A DNA stretch of 64,000 bases from Bedellia somnulentella (Eukaryota > Arthropoda > Insecta > Lepidoptera > Bedelliidae), in NCBI GenBank assembly GCA_963576735.1, contig OY755174.1, positions 5,642,001-5,706,000 on the forward strand, given 5' to 3'. A program made the translations under genes and the position numbers. Under the pieces are notes generated by a model. The model was not told where the DNA came from, did no database searches, and worked only from the letters and a program-made list of their open reading frames with translations. Positions 1 to 12,004 of the stretch are shown in pieces (within the stretch, counting starts at the first letter, position 1; the number at the start of each line of letters is the position of its first letter).

Positions 1-60
1 CAAATCGGTGATAGGCCTGCCTCCTATCACGTAAATGCATTGGGAGACAGACTTTGAGTA
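1..60 (+). repeat. SINE B fragment at the left edge
   Basis: GGTGATAGGCCTGCCTCC followed by TATCACGT; cut by the window edge or decayed. Confidence 0.55.
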
Positions 61-1290
61 TTAATTTTCATACGGGTCCCTAGTCCCTACCAGATTAATG
101 AGGCTCAAAAATATATATTTTTTATAATTATCGTAGGTTTAGAGGAAAACCCTGCGTTTTTAAAATAATGTCAGAACGTTTTTTTATGTAAGAAATTCTT
201 CTCATAAGTTGTTGTATTTGAAAGATTTTAAAAGTCACATTCAACTATTTATTTAATACATTAATACACAGAAGGTGTGTGTAAATATTTATGCAACTGA
301 CAAATATAAGTTACCTTTGTCAATGAAAATGTTTATGTACGAAGAAACAATACCCGTCCATTCTTCACTTAAAAATTTTCATTAAAATATGATATGCATT
401 GTTTTTCTAGTGTTATTATTTGAATGTTATTTATCAAGTAAACAAGATAAATTCACACAAACTATATAGAGAATACTACGTAAACTGATAAATTCACAAA
501 CTAACGTTTAACGGCCATACATGACATAATTCGGCGATTTATGGAATGTCACAGACTTATTTTTATTTTTTTGGAAATTTATTTTATATAAGTACAGTAA
601 TGCGAATCCCTCAAAAAATACATGTGAGAATTAAAAAAGTTAACGGAGACGTTTAGATATTATCCAATCGTACTGTATCAGTAAATATACCATAGAAGTA
701 ATTATTAGTTACGCTTTTATCAGACAAAATAAGTAGGGAAATCCAATATTTCCACTGCTGATATGATAATATTAACTTACAGTTTCATAACCAAACTATT
801 TGTATTAGGGAAAAACTGCATTGCTCCGTTAACATCTATGTATGTCACGATGAGTCAAATAGATAAAATAATGCAAACAAGATAGGTAAAATAAATGTTT
901 GGACACAACGTGGAAAAAACCATTTGATTGTTGATTTCATATGTTGTTTACCACCTTTCTTTTTTAACTTACATACAAGATACAAGTAGTAAATACAGTT
1001 AATTGGAGCTTCAGATGTATTTCCCTTATACTGTATATTATTTTTTTATTCAACTCCACGTATATGAAATAGGGAAATAGGTTTAACGTACCAACAATTT
1101 TATGTTATTAAGTTTTTATTTGAATAATTTACTACTTTTTACTAAATATCAATGAAACTAATAATGCCTAAAAACCGAGGACACTCTTTTATCACCAACA
1201 TTTTAAAAGGTAGCTATCAAGTTTCAACTGCTTCATCTAAATGGTTTCAGATTGCTGTAACACACGGACATATAGGCAGATATGACGAAC
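61..1290. other. Gene-free AT-rich spacer
   Basis: No coding frame, RNA gene or repeat family that I recognise. The 78-codon frame starting at 1152 is AT-rich spacer running into the family A copy. Confidence 0.6.
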
Positions 1291-1302
1291 CTACAAGGGT
1301 TA

Positions 1303-1541
1303 CAACATATACTCGCGGTTATAAATCCCAAGAAGGGGTAGCCAGAGCTAAGGAACTAGAAGTTCCTCAGCCACTTTTGGAAAATTGAGTGGGGAAAAGA
1401 TGGCAAAATAAAGGTTGTTGGTGATGGGTCTCCAACCGCATCGCCCAAAAATCCCTTAAAAGCCTTAACACCGGTAGTCGCCTCTTACGTACACCCACTG
1501 GCAGAAATGGGGTAGTGTTATTCTAAGCCGACACTACACAG
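1303..1541 (-). mobile_element. Family A short retroposon with 12-bp target-site duplication
   Basis: Sense on the minus strand, about 240 bp. CTACAAGGGTTA occurs at 1291-1302 and again at 1542-1553. Contains the family landmarks GTCGGCTTAGAATA, GGTTGGAGACCCATCACC and GGATTTATA-CCGCGAGTATATG. Confidence 0.85.
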
Positions 1542-2430
1542 CTACAAGGGTTAGTTTTCAGTTATACGCCATTTGGCTACAAACCCTTTAAAAAATTAAA
1601 CAAATAATTGCCAGACAAACAATGCCTATGTTAAAAAGTTCAATGTTAGCTTTGGTTACTAAAAGCATAAGTTTTATATGTAGCATGTTTCGCATAAACG
1701 TACTGAAATGTATCATTCGTGTGAGACACGTTAGTAAATAAGAATCCATTCCTTCCAAATTAAATTGTGTCTTAGCCATCGGAGTCTATTGTCCGTAATA
1801 ATATAAAACATTTTAACTGGTTCCTATCGAGTCCTTTCAGAAACTTACATAGTTTGTTGATCACAATGGGCACCTCAGACTCCCACGCCTCACCAATAGC
1901 TCGCAAGTACACAATTTGGCGTCAATTTGGCAATCATCCACTTATACATACTCATTGTCATTTCCATCCGCGTAATTTTCATTGGACCCTCATTATCTCA
2001 TCAAGATGCTCAAGAGGAAAATTCTTTTGACGTCTCCAGTTAAAACTGGCCAGATGAAAATTGGATAATGTATTGGCATATACTCAACCATAGTTCCGTT
2101 TAGGATTTGCCAGCTTAAACTTGATGATTCAGTATATAAACTCCGCTAGGAAAAACGGCCTATCTATGCTCACGGTTATAATACCAAAAAGGAGTAGACA
2201 GCGCCTTGGAATCAATAATTCTACACCGCCCGTTGAACACTGAGAGAAACATTACTGGTCTTATTAACTGGTGTGATTCCAACGGCATCATTAAAATTAG
2301 ATAAAAAGCTATGTAGTTAAAAAACACTAGGAAAATGGGATAATACTTTCTCATAATAAATCGACTCTACATTCACAAATTAAATAAAACTTAATTTATC
2401 ACCAAAATAAGACACAATTGTACATACATT

Positions 2431-2640
2431 TGCTCGCGGCAATAAATTCCGAAAAAGGGTAGCTATAGGAAAAATCAGCCAATAGTAAAAGTTCAGGGGG
2501 AAAAAGATTTTAAAAGAAGGGTGGTTGGTAATATGTCTGCACTCACATCACCCAACAATCACTTACTTATAAACCCCATACATCCCTGAGTCGCCTCTTA
2601 CGACAAATGAGTCGTTGGTTGTGTCCTTCATAATGTAGGT
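2431..2640 (-). mobile_element. Family A retroposon, decayed
   Basis: GCTCGCGGCAATAAATTCC at the 3' end and GAGTCGCCTCTTACGAC towards the 5' end place it in the family; many substitutions. Confidence 0.6.
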
Positions 2641-3022
2641 ACCAAAAGACTAAGATGAAGTAATACTTAGTCTTGATTTCTTGTCGTTTGATTATGTACA
2701 AGTAATATCAATATTACCAGACTTCGAACCGTTGCTTTTTTATTTTCTTTGGAAAACAAGTATGAGAACATCACACGGAATACTGTAATGAAGCTCGTGA
2801 CTTGTCATCTCTTTTAAACGCATGCACAGTAGCACAAGTACGTGTTTAAGTATACATTACCGAGACCAAACCATTTATTGGCAACTTGTCAGGGCTAGAT
2901 CATTGAGGTCAGCTATCACATTCTTTACTCATTATAAAACAACTCTTTACTGCTTATTGTTTTAACATTTATCATCATGTTTTGCAATTCTTATAATAAT
3001 TATCAAATTCCAAATGTGGGGA

Positions 3023-3083
3023 GTTCCTAGTTCTGAAGATCTGGCTACACCTTTTTGGGATTTATAGCCGTGAGAATATGAAT
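3023..3083 (+). repeat. Family A 3' fragment
   Basis: TCTGGCTACACCTTTTTGGG followed by ATTTATAGCCGTGAGAATATG; only the last 60 bases of the element. Confidence 0.6.
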
Positions 3084-3902
3084 GTAATTTTAATTAATAT
3101 GAATATTTGAGTTGCGCTTAACGAAACTTTTTTGTGAATCTTGTGGTATCGACTAAGTAGTTATCTATCTCTTCCCACTGATGATATATCATGTAATTGA
3201 GGTTTCTGGGAGTCTGCAAGTTATTGACTGTCATATGGAAGCCTTTTCCCAACCGTGATTTTCCCTTATTCCCTTCCCTTGTTACGATTGGCCGACCATA
3301 AAGATAGATAAGAGGCAGATGGTGCTATCTAACTATCCTTATCACCACTTGAAACGGAATCATCCGTCTGTCTGCCTGTTGAAGCTGACCAGTTAATGAA
3401 CATTTGTTATAAAAGGGTAATTTTAATTGTTGTTCTAATCTCCCTTATGTTTGCGCCCATTTAGAGTTTGTGATTTCATTAATATGTCAAAACCTGATTT
3501 AAACAGAAGCAACTAAATTACTGGACTAATATGAATAAGGTCGCGAGCAAAGGCTAACAAAATTGGCAAAGTAGAAAGGAAGTTTAATAATCCCTAATAC
3601 TTCTAACCCTAATTTTATCCTTTATCACCGTCAATCAAGGCTACAAAAGTTATCACTGAGTTTCTGAAACTTTCAGATACCTAAACAGATAACCGATAAA
3701 GCTATGTCTTATTAGAATAACTACATAAAAGCACTATGTTAGAATGACTTTTACTACATTTAGGGTTATACTTTGCTATACTAATATATTGGCTACACAT
3801 AAACGTTGATAGTATATTGTCCATATGAAATCGAACACTTGGTATCAATCCTCTTATTATTGATTATTTTGCTTAATCATTGAGAAAATTAATTAATTTA
3901 TC

Positions 3903-3940
3903 ATGTCTGCCAACCCCTTCGGGGATATACGAGATGAACC
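3903..3940 (+). repeat. SINE B fragment
   Basis: TCTGCCAACCCCTTCGGGG and ATATACGAGATGAAC only. Confidence 0.5.
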
Positions 3941-4334
3941 GGTTAAGTTGAATTCTTTGGGAAATCTATTAGATCGATTTTTTCACTTAATTGCTTTTTC
4001 GAGATTCTAATATCCACATGTATCATATACAATATCATGACTATAAGCTAAATACAGACGTGAGAAAACAAACTTCAATATCATTAATAATATTAATGAA
4101 TATATGATATCAATATACATTTATATTAGAAAATAAGTGCAATAGCAATTAAAATGATGCTGGCAACTCATTTGAAGGAAGAGGTTCACAAGTGTATTAC
4201 AAAACTACGTCCACAAAGTGCTGATAAGAACTCGATACGGTTTAATTATGTTCACGAACAATGTTATTTAAATGTGCTCACTTGATATAATATATTATTA
4301 TATTACTTAAGTTTCGATCAATTAAGTGGATTTT

Positions 4335-4560
4335 CAAATCAAAATCAAATCAAAATTCATTTATTTCAGATTTAAGTAAATCCATATTACATCAAAATTA
4401 CATTAACCACAAAACCACAAAAACATAAAAAGTAAATAAAATAAAATTAAGTTATTAAATTAATTATATCACAAAAAATAATAATAATATTAAATTAAAC
4501 ATAAAAAGTAAATTAAATTAAATTTCGTTATTATTATTAATTTTGTACAATTCAAAAATG
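4335..4560 (-). repeat. LINE 3' UTR-like fragment
   Basis: AAATCAAAATCAAATCAAAA at the left, so the minus strand ends in TTTGA-type repeats; the rest is AT-rich. A tail type common in insect LINEs; no coding part. Confidence 0.5.
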
Positions 4561-4611
4561 TTATGAGTTACGTGTAAGTTGGTTCATTAAATATACGGAC
4601 ATAATATATAC

Positions 4612-4685
4612 ACAGATCAAGTTAGCCCCAAATTAAGTAAGACTTTCAGTGTGGGATACTAACTCAACGATATATTTAATACTAG
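4612..4685 (-). repeat. 3' fragment of the second SINE family
   Basis: ATCAAGTTAGCCCCAAATTA and GGATACTAACTCAACGAT are the inverse of the 3' body at 29720-29800. Confidence 0.65.
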
Positions 4686-4839
4686 CTTTTTGCCCGCGAC
4701 TACGTCCGCGTGGACGTTTTTGCATCCGGTTTACATCCAAAATACCAAAACACTATCTTAACTCCTGTTTTTTTTTATATATTCCCTCGGGTGTTGTAAT
4801 AGGTATAAAGAACATTTGAGGCTTTTTAAGTGATTATTG

Positions 4840-4915
4840 GGCGATACAGACGATGGAGACTCATTTGACTAGATTTACCCCATTCAACTTCCAAAAGTGG
4901 ATAAAGAATTACTAT
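4840..4915 (+). repeat. Family A internal fragment
   Basis: GGGCGATACAGACGATGGAG and CAACTTCCAAAAGTGG match the middle of the family. Confidence 0.5.
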
Positions 4916-5314
4916 CACAGAGCTGGTTGTATGGTTGTTTAATTCGAGGTAGCCTCCATTAGGTATAATTTTACGAGCATATTTTTTTGAGAAGTTTAAC
5001 TTTGCTATTTGAATTCCATCGTAATTTGGATTTTGACGAAACTTTGCCGACTGGTTTCAAACTATCATATTCAACGAAAGTACTATCAAGTTACCGAGTG
5101 ATGAACTCGCATATCAACAATAATATCATATGCTATATTTCATGAAGTATTTGCTTAGTAATTAGTCACTAAAGCAGTTTGATGACTGCATCTATTTGTT
5201 ATAGAATTGCAACCGCTTCTAAGTAAACGAAATGTTGTGCAAGAACAGGCAGAACATGCAAACAAACAAGAAGTCTTTTGTTACTGAAATATAGTCCTTT
5301 TTTGTTACAGCAAT

Positions 5315-5390
5315 ATATTTCCCACTCGGGTAGGCAGAGACTATCGATTGTCACTTGTACGATCCTAGGTGGCCCGCTTCGTTTTCATTT
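5315..5390 (-). repeat. RTE LINE 3' fragment
   Basis: GGGTAGGCAGAGACTATCGA and TGTACGATCCTAGG, inverse of the SIVSAYP-coding end. Confidence 0.6.
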
Positions 5391-6210
5391 ATAAATATTT
5401 CTATTATAGCATTTTTATTCGTTCCTGCTCTTTTAAAATGTAGGTCAACTAGACTATATAGTATAGATTGATGCAAAACGTCTTTTCATCTCTTTACTTC
5501 TTTATTAGTTTGAAAAAATAATCAACGCCTATACAAACATGTTCAAATTTGTGGCCATTATTATTTTTAATTGTGTATTGTTAGTTATTTTGTGTAACTT
5601 GTACGCTTTTGGACACTACACCGCTATAAGAATCTTCTAGAACATGTTAGGAACCTACGGAAAGTTTAACATTTGTCATCGATGCTTGTAAGCAAATAGT
5701 AAATCTCGACGTCCGTTTTTGTCAGTTTACAAGCCGCGTATTAAATGTTTATAAATAAAGCCTGCCTCAGACATAACTGCGATATGTTATTAATATTTTA
5801 TGGAACACTCGTAACACATACTTCAGAGGGATGAGTGCGACATTGACAGTTACTTGGACAATCATTTTATACATAATTGTTTCTTGTACATATGTGTCTA
5901 ACATTTTAAGTGGCTATCGATAATCTCTTTCGTTATATCTACCCAATTAGGAGTAATCGTCATGAATATAACGTTCATTATTTATCGGAAGGGCTGGCAA
6001 AGAGAATAAATGTACATTTGAACATCATGTGACATTTTGGTCAGCAATTGTTTAGAGTACACACCTTTTCCTTCGACCAAGCATTCAAGTGAACAAGCAC
6101 AACTTAGCCATGTGGGTATCATATACAGTTTTAGACATTCTTTTTGGTTTTTTTTTCATTTGCTCTACATACTGAATGCGAAATGAATGAATAAACAAAA
6201 TGCGTTAATA

Positions 6211-6212
<2 letters not shown>

Positions 6213-6260
<48 letters not shown>
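6213..6260. repeat. AT dinucleotide microsatellite
   Basis: About 24 uninterrupted TA units. Confidence 0.95.
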
Positions 6261-6264
<4 letters not shown>

Positions 6265-6937
6265 TGAAATCCTACTAAAGTAGACACAGTACGTTTTATG
6301 AACTGGAATTTATATTAATATTACATCTGGACGTATGGCAATAACCCTAAACATTTTTTGTAAACTTCCTACAAATATTATATTATATTGAATAGTAATT
6401 TTGTAAAATGTAAATAAAAAAAAACTATGAACGTGGGACATTATTAAAATAAGTTATTTCGGGACGAGGAAGTTGTTAATAACTTTGATAAATTATCTAC
6501 AGATATGGCTTTAGAATAACACATTGATGTAGGTCAGACTCAAGATTTTAAATCGCATCTCCTTTATGAGAACTGCTGGTTCTCCTACTATCCTGCTACG
6601 GTTGTTAAAGAAATAATTGTGTGCTCTACGGACACAGGGATTGATAGTAATGAATATTTAGGATAGAAATTAACTCGTACATGTAATCTTTTCAACCTGA
6701 CCGCGGACGTCAGAGTATAGGGAATAGTGCTAAGGTATACTCAAAGATATTTTCAACTTATTTTTATACTCATGATCAATTAAAAAGAATCGCAAAGCAG
6801 ATAGTAGGTAAACCATTACATTACATCACATTAAATCACTTGTTTCATTCGTATTTCCGGATATTTTGGCGGATGTTCCAAGTAAGACGTAATAACACAT
6901 CGAAAACGTAATCAACATAATTAAATAGATGTTGTAT

Positions 6938-7139
6938 AATTTTTAACAAAAAGAAAACCGACTTCATAGAAAAACAACCGAAAATAAACAATCTAGTACT
7001 AAAAAGTACGAAATAAGTTTTTTAATTGAATATGAGTACTGTGATTGATACCTTAGCAATTTCTTTATTCCACACGCGTCAGTTCAACCTACCTAAATAT
7101 TACAATTCTCTTAAATTAATTTGTGAGCCGGTGCCAGCC
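6938..7139 (+). repeat. Foldback left arm (copy 1)
   Basis: About 200 bases matched almost perfectly by the inverted arm at 7302-7502; I see only about two differences, near the inner edge (GTGAGCC against TTGAGTC). Confidence 0.9.
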
Positions 7140-7301
7140 TCGATGATTATTGATAATAAGAAGTGTGTATTTCGCACTTCATATACATGTAAAATGTAGG
7201 GTACCTTGTAGTTGTAGGGTAAATTGATTTTTGTACGATATAATATTTTTTAGATTGTAATAATCAGAGATAGATAGCAGGGTGAATTTACTTTTGTTTG
7301 T

Positions 7302-7502
7302 CTGGCACCGACTCAAAAATTAATTTAAGAGAATTGTAATATTTAGGTAGGTTGAACTGACGCGTGTGGAATAAAGAAATTGCTAAGGTATCAATCACAG
7401 TACTCATATTCAATTAAAAAACTTATTTCGTACTTTTTAGTACTAGATTGTTTATTTTCGGTTGTTTTTCTATGAAGTCGGTTTTCTTTTTGTTAAAAAT
7501 TA
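7302..7502 (-). repeat. Foldback right arm (copy 1)
   Basis: Inverse of 6938-7139. The loop between the arms (7140-7301) is AT-rich and not self-complementary. Confidence 0.9.
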
Positions 7503-7727
7503 TTTTATTTTACGAGTTTTAGAGATGAGTAGACCTGGCAAAGATGCCTCTCGGATGAGGAAGCGACAATTACTGTATTATTCTTCGTATTTCCGGTATT
7601 TCTATTATAGTACGATATTAAATAGGCTCAACCATATGTAACCTTACATTGTTCTTAAAATCCTTCGAAAGGCGATGGTCTTCAATTCTACATCTCAAGA
7701 AAGACTCAAACGCTCACGCCGAATATC

Positions 7728-7880
7728 CCTGAAGGGGTTAGCAGAGGTAGTAAAACTTCTGAATATCATGTGACATTGTCACCTGTTGTTCAGAGTACCC
7801 ACGATTTATTAGGCAGTGTTCTCACTTTATACAGGACAGGCCTATCGGCGTTTTGAACAAATACACTGTCACATAATTAT
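7728..7880 (-). repeat. Headless SINE B inside composite copy 1
   Basis: CGCTCACGCCGAATATCCC to CACTGTCACATAATTATG. The same breakpoints as in composite copy 2. Confidence 0.8.
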
Positions 7881-8400
7881 GAGTTTCGACAGTCCCCTCG
7901 ATTTCCTGGAATGCCATCATCAGATCCTGGTCTCATGGTACTTTCTCGGTAACAATAACATAACAAAAGAAATGTTTAGTGAACCTGTACTTCTCTTCAT
8001 AAAAGCTACGAAGAGGAGTATAAATATATATAGAATGTGGAAAGAACTGTTTCCTAATACCTAGTGATTGAGGATCCACACCTTCTATCATCAGCTCAGC
8101 AACATAACAATATGATTTTCAGAAGCAAATGCCAATATAAGTTCAGAAAATATGTAAAACGCGGTACATTTGCCTATAAAATTTGAGGGTTCCCCTCGAT
8201 TTCTCCAGGATCCCATCATCAGACCCTGATATCCTCATCATGGTACCAATCCGGGAGTATCTTCTTTCGAATAAAAAAATAATAATCAAAATCGGTTCAT
8301 AAATGGCGAAGTAATCGGCGAACATACATAAAAAAAAAAAAAAAAAAAAAAAATATACCGGTCGAATTGAGAACACTCCTTTTTTTGAAGTCGGTTAAAA

Positions 8401-10439
8401 ATTGGAAACAAGGTCTCACCGATACTGCGAACTTATTTGTTTTTAACAATACGGATTGACTTTGTACGATCCATTCCATGCTCTAAATTCGTATTAAAAT
8501 ATTAAACGAGCGAGACGCTTAAACCCACGGCGTTATCAGTGAATTCATTTAAAATATCATTGTAGTTCAAACCTCATAAAAGTTTATTGACGTATTCAGA
8601 ACTCATTTCTACAACATAGACGATTTAAATATACGAGTTTTTATTATTAGGTTTTGTATCTCTTATCATACTTATAGTGTCCGGTACCGCGTATATATCA
8701 GAGGGGGAAGCAGAGGTACTCTAAACTAAACCAACCTTACACTTCTCAGCAAATCATGAATCTTCACCACTGATTGTCTTCTTCATTGATTCTCCAATAT
8801 GCTTTTTTACTCATTTAAGGGCGTCCCACGAAAAAGTGAGAACCTTGAAACGGCATTTGGGCTTCCCCCTGCCGTTTCCTCACCTTTAATAGAACTCGTA
8901 AAACAAGCCATCTATTAGCAACTATGATAACTATAGATTATAGCGATATAGATGTAGATATAGCGCCATCTACCAAAACAGTCTCGTACTACGTTGTACG
9001 ATCGGCGCGGCGTATTGATATATGTGTTAATTATGTTTCGCTAAGTGAATATTGTTATAAAAATAAAACAAATACTTCAACAGTACAATAACTTTATTTC
9101 CACAAAACTTATTTCTTGATACCTTTGGAATATAGCAGGGGAACATGTCGAAAAGAATGTTGGTGTCGTGATGATACGTTTCACGTGACATAGTAAAAGG
9201 GGTTTATGTTATTCTTAACCGACACAACAAAGTGTACGTGGATGGCAGTAGAAATGAAGTAACGTGTAATTATATAATATTAATATCTCGACGTCAAAAA
9301 TCCACACTTGAACAAAAAATCGACTCAAATTATAGAACAGGAGTAGGCATTTTTTTCATGAATACTTACTTACTACTGATTCAACATAAGTAAATTATAA
9401 AACCCAAATAATTTTCATAAAAATTATCATTTTATTGAGATGGTGCAGAAAGCAAAAGGCAATTCTTAAGGTTCTTTTCAATATTAAAAACTAAGTTATA
9501 ACTAGGTATTTGTAGGCACAGATTCATGAATACCTGTTTGTAGTTTCTTGTTTGAAGGAGGCTATAAATGTGCGTCTTTTGTACTTGTTCATTTAATTAA
9601 TTAGAGGTTTGTTCAAAAGTTTTCTTGATTATCTAAATTCACATTTCCCGAAATTTTACGGCTGAAAATATACTTCAACTCATATAAAATAGTTTTTACG
9701 CCAAATTGTGCAAGATAGCTATATTAAATAACTTATCCACCGCGACTAAATAACTTAAATAATAAAAGAGACAGAAGTTCGGAATATACCGGACTTAAAA
9801 GGGTTATTTATTGTTAAATTAACAGTCTGTTAATATCAGTGCTAATCTTTAATATATTCGAGCACATGCATCGTTCGTTTTACTGTGTTGAAAAAGCATG
9901 GCATGGTGATGGTGCTGTTAATCTTTAAATTAATATACTTTTACGTTTTTTTTAAATACAAAAGTAAAGGTGCGTTTAAGAGCACTATTATCACAGTTGA
10001 TGAGCCTAGTTCAGGTGCATTAGATACAGTAGCCGTGTTCTCCAATGATTTCTCCCTGTCGGTATTGTGGGACGAAAATACACTTTCTTCCATCATCTCA
10101 GTTGAACTGAAATTAATTCATAATATATAAGTATAGGCTCAATTGGGTATGATAACTTTTTCACAATTTATTACAAAATACAAAGTTCAATGAAAGACTA
10201 AAAATTTATAAATATCAGCTCCTGGTCTATTTTACTTACTCTGTTAATTGAACTTGGCGAGATGATTGAGGTTCCTGATTTATTGCATATTTCTCATCCC
10301 CTTGTAAAGCAATACGTTTTTGGAGCCTAAATCAGAATTAATAGCACATGAATGAAATACAATGGATCAAAATAATTGATCGAAGAACGGTTCGAATACA
10401 TATATTAAGATAATTATATATTTTTTCTTAAAAAGTAGA
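8401..10439. other. Gene-free spacer
   Basis: AT-rich with short richer patches near 8850-9020 and 9990-10110. No family recognised. Confidence 0.5.
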
Positions 10440-10870
10440 AATATGACTAAAGTGGAGAAGTGTAATACACATCATATAAATAAAAAAAACACCCAGATTT
10501 GAAAGAAAAGTTAGAAGGTAAGATTATTCACGGAACATAGCTATAGGGTAAAACGTAACAAGCATATTTACAAAACAGAATAAATAGCAGCAGGTATTTT
10601 TAATAATGCATTCATCGTGATCCGAAGGAGAAAATAAAAGAATACTTATTTTACGAATAAAAAACAAACTAAAATACTGTCGCAAGGTTGAGGATCGAAC
10701 TCTGTACCTTCATCACTGAGCGTGAAACGTTTAACGCGTTACACCACTTCGATCTTAGAGCTAAGAGTCGAAATTGACGATTATATTAGGATTGCGAACG
10801 AACAATATAATAATATTATATGGCAAAACTTTTCGACTATGTTCCGTGCAATATATAAAATATGCCTAAA
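10440..10870 (-). repeat. Module 1 of a diverged pair with tRNA-like core
   Basis: The core at about 10690-10756 reads on the minus strand GTGGTGTAACGCGTTAAACG and GAGTTCGATCC (box B). Outside the core, ACAAAACAGAATAA and GTATTTTTAATAATGCATTC match module 2 at 11100-11490. Confidence 0.6.
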
Positions 10871-10956
10871 GTGTTTTATTGGTAGAAAAATTTGTACTTA
10901 CAATTTTGCATTCATTATCTGAGCCCTCTGTTTAGCGAACCTTTTTTTAATATTTT

Positions 10957-10996
10957 TTCCCTTTTAGGGATTTATAGCCGTGAGTATGTATGTTGT
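10957..10996 (+). repeat. Family A 3' tip
   Basis: Only GGGATTTATAGCCGTGAG and the following TATG-type tail remain. Confidence 0.5.
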
Positions 10997-11099
10997 TCAA
11001 AATTTTTTTGTTTAATTGGAAATTTTCGATTTTCTGCACATGTTTGTTTCCTTTATTTAATTTTCCGACGTTAATATAAGGTAAACAATATTTTTAATC

Positions 11100-11490
11100 T
11101 TACTAAAAAGATATGTAAAAACATCACATAAATTTAAAGCAAAAAGATAATAATTGTTTCAGCTGGATTTACAGAACATTAGGATAAAACGAGCGTATTC
11201 ACAAAACAGAATTATGCGCAGTATTTTTAATCATGCATTTATCATCATAACCGAAACAAAATAATTTTACGAGGAAAGAAATAAACAAAAAGCATGTCCC
11301 GGATAGAAGATTTGAACTCACGCCCACATCAACAGCGCATGGCCCCTAATGCGTTGGACCATTTCGTACTATCTAAAAAGGGTGAAATTAACGATAATAT
11401 TACGATTGTTATCAAACTTATAATGTAAAGCAAAACAAGCGACTATGTTGCGCACAACCAAAATAAATTATCTAAAAAGCGCGGGAAGCG
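11100..11490 (-). repeat. Module 2 of a diverged pair with tRNA-like core
   Basis: Same order of landmarks as module 1: ACAAAACAGAATTATG, GTATTTTTAATCATGCATTT, the core at 11290-11372 with GAGTTCAAATCTT on the minus strand, then AAATTAACGATAATATTACG. Heavily diverged from module 1. Confidence 0.6.
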
Positions 11491-12004
11491 GCAAGCAGCT
11501 CTATTACAGAAAAATTCGACACAAGCTCTGCGCATGAAGGCTAACAGCCATCTGCCGCCCCGTTCTCCGCACAGGGACCCGCTCCAGATTGACATTGAAA
11601 TTTAGGGTTTTTGCTTTATAACTCCATAATTAGGATGAAAAGACTAAAAATTATTCATACAGATGATAGACTACTCAGTTGTCTACGCAAATATTACGTA
11701 ATCGATAACATATATGCAGTATTCTGACAGCAATATCAGACTTTACGATAAAAAAGCCCCCCACAAATTATTTTTTTTCTTAGTCGATTATTATTGAAAA
11801 CGAATGAGAACCGTCATTATTAAAGAAAAGATATTGAACTTGAACATATATTTTATTTAGAGTGTGATTGTTTCATTGAGCAGGTTTCATTGAGTTTGAA
11901 AACTACCAAAATCAGTGAAATTTTCGAGGGAGGCCCTTAAAGTTTACGTATATTTTTGATTATTCCAACGTGGGGTTGTGGCTGCGTTGAAATGTTTCCC
12001 TACA
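11491..12004. other. Spacer between tRNA-like modules and the RTE LINE
   Basis: Nothing recognised. Confidence 0.5.

Larger units (their letters stand above)
1554..4335. other. Gene-free spacer
   Basis: Apart from the family A and SINE B fragments listed, nothing recognised. Confidence 0.55.
4686..6937. other. Gene-free spacer
   Basis: Holds the family A and RTE fragments and the AT microsatellite listed; no exon recognised. A short frame at 5539 resembles a signal peptide but has no continuation. Confidence 0.55.
6938..8400 (+). mobile_element. Composite foldback-bearing element, copy 1
   Basis: Bounded by AACCGACTTC near 6957 and its inverse GAAGTCGGTT near 8388. The left end is a foldback (arms 6938-7139 and 7302-7502). 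The middle carries a headless SINE B fragment (7728-7880) and two diverged direct repeats beginning CCTCGATTTC near 7897 and 8195. A poly-A run sits at 8331-8353. The same layout recurs inverted at 34939-36324. No transposase ORF, so it is non-autonomous and of unknown class. Confidence 0.75.

Noticed and set aside
5539..5640. Short plus-strand frame with signal-peptide character (MFKFVAIIIFNCVLL)
   Set aside because: Only 33 codons with no donor site or downstream exon that I can link to it; AT-rich sequence often yields hydrophobic frames.
8143..8376. Minus-strand frame with a run of phenylalanines
   Set aside because: Produced by the poly-A tract at 8331-8353 inside the composite element.
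9885..10130. 81-codon plus-strand frame, and a 52-codon frame on the other strand, in a slightly GC-richer patch
   Set aside because: Neither matches a family I know, and neither has convincing splice sites or repeat homologues in the window.
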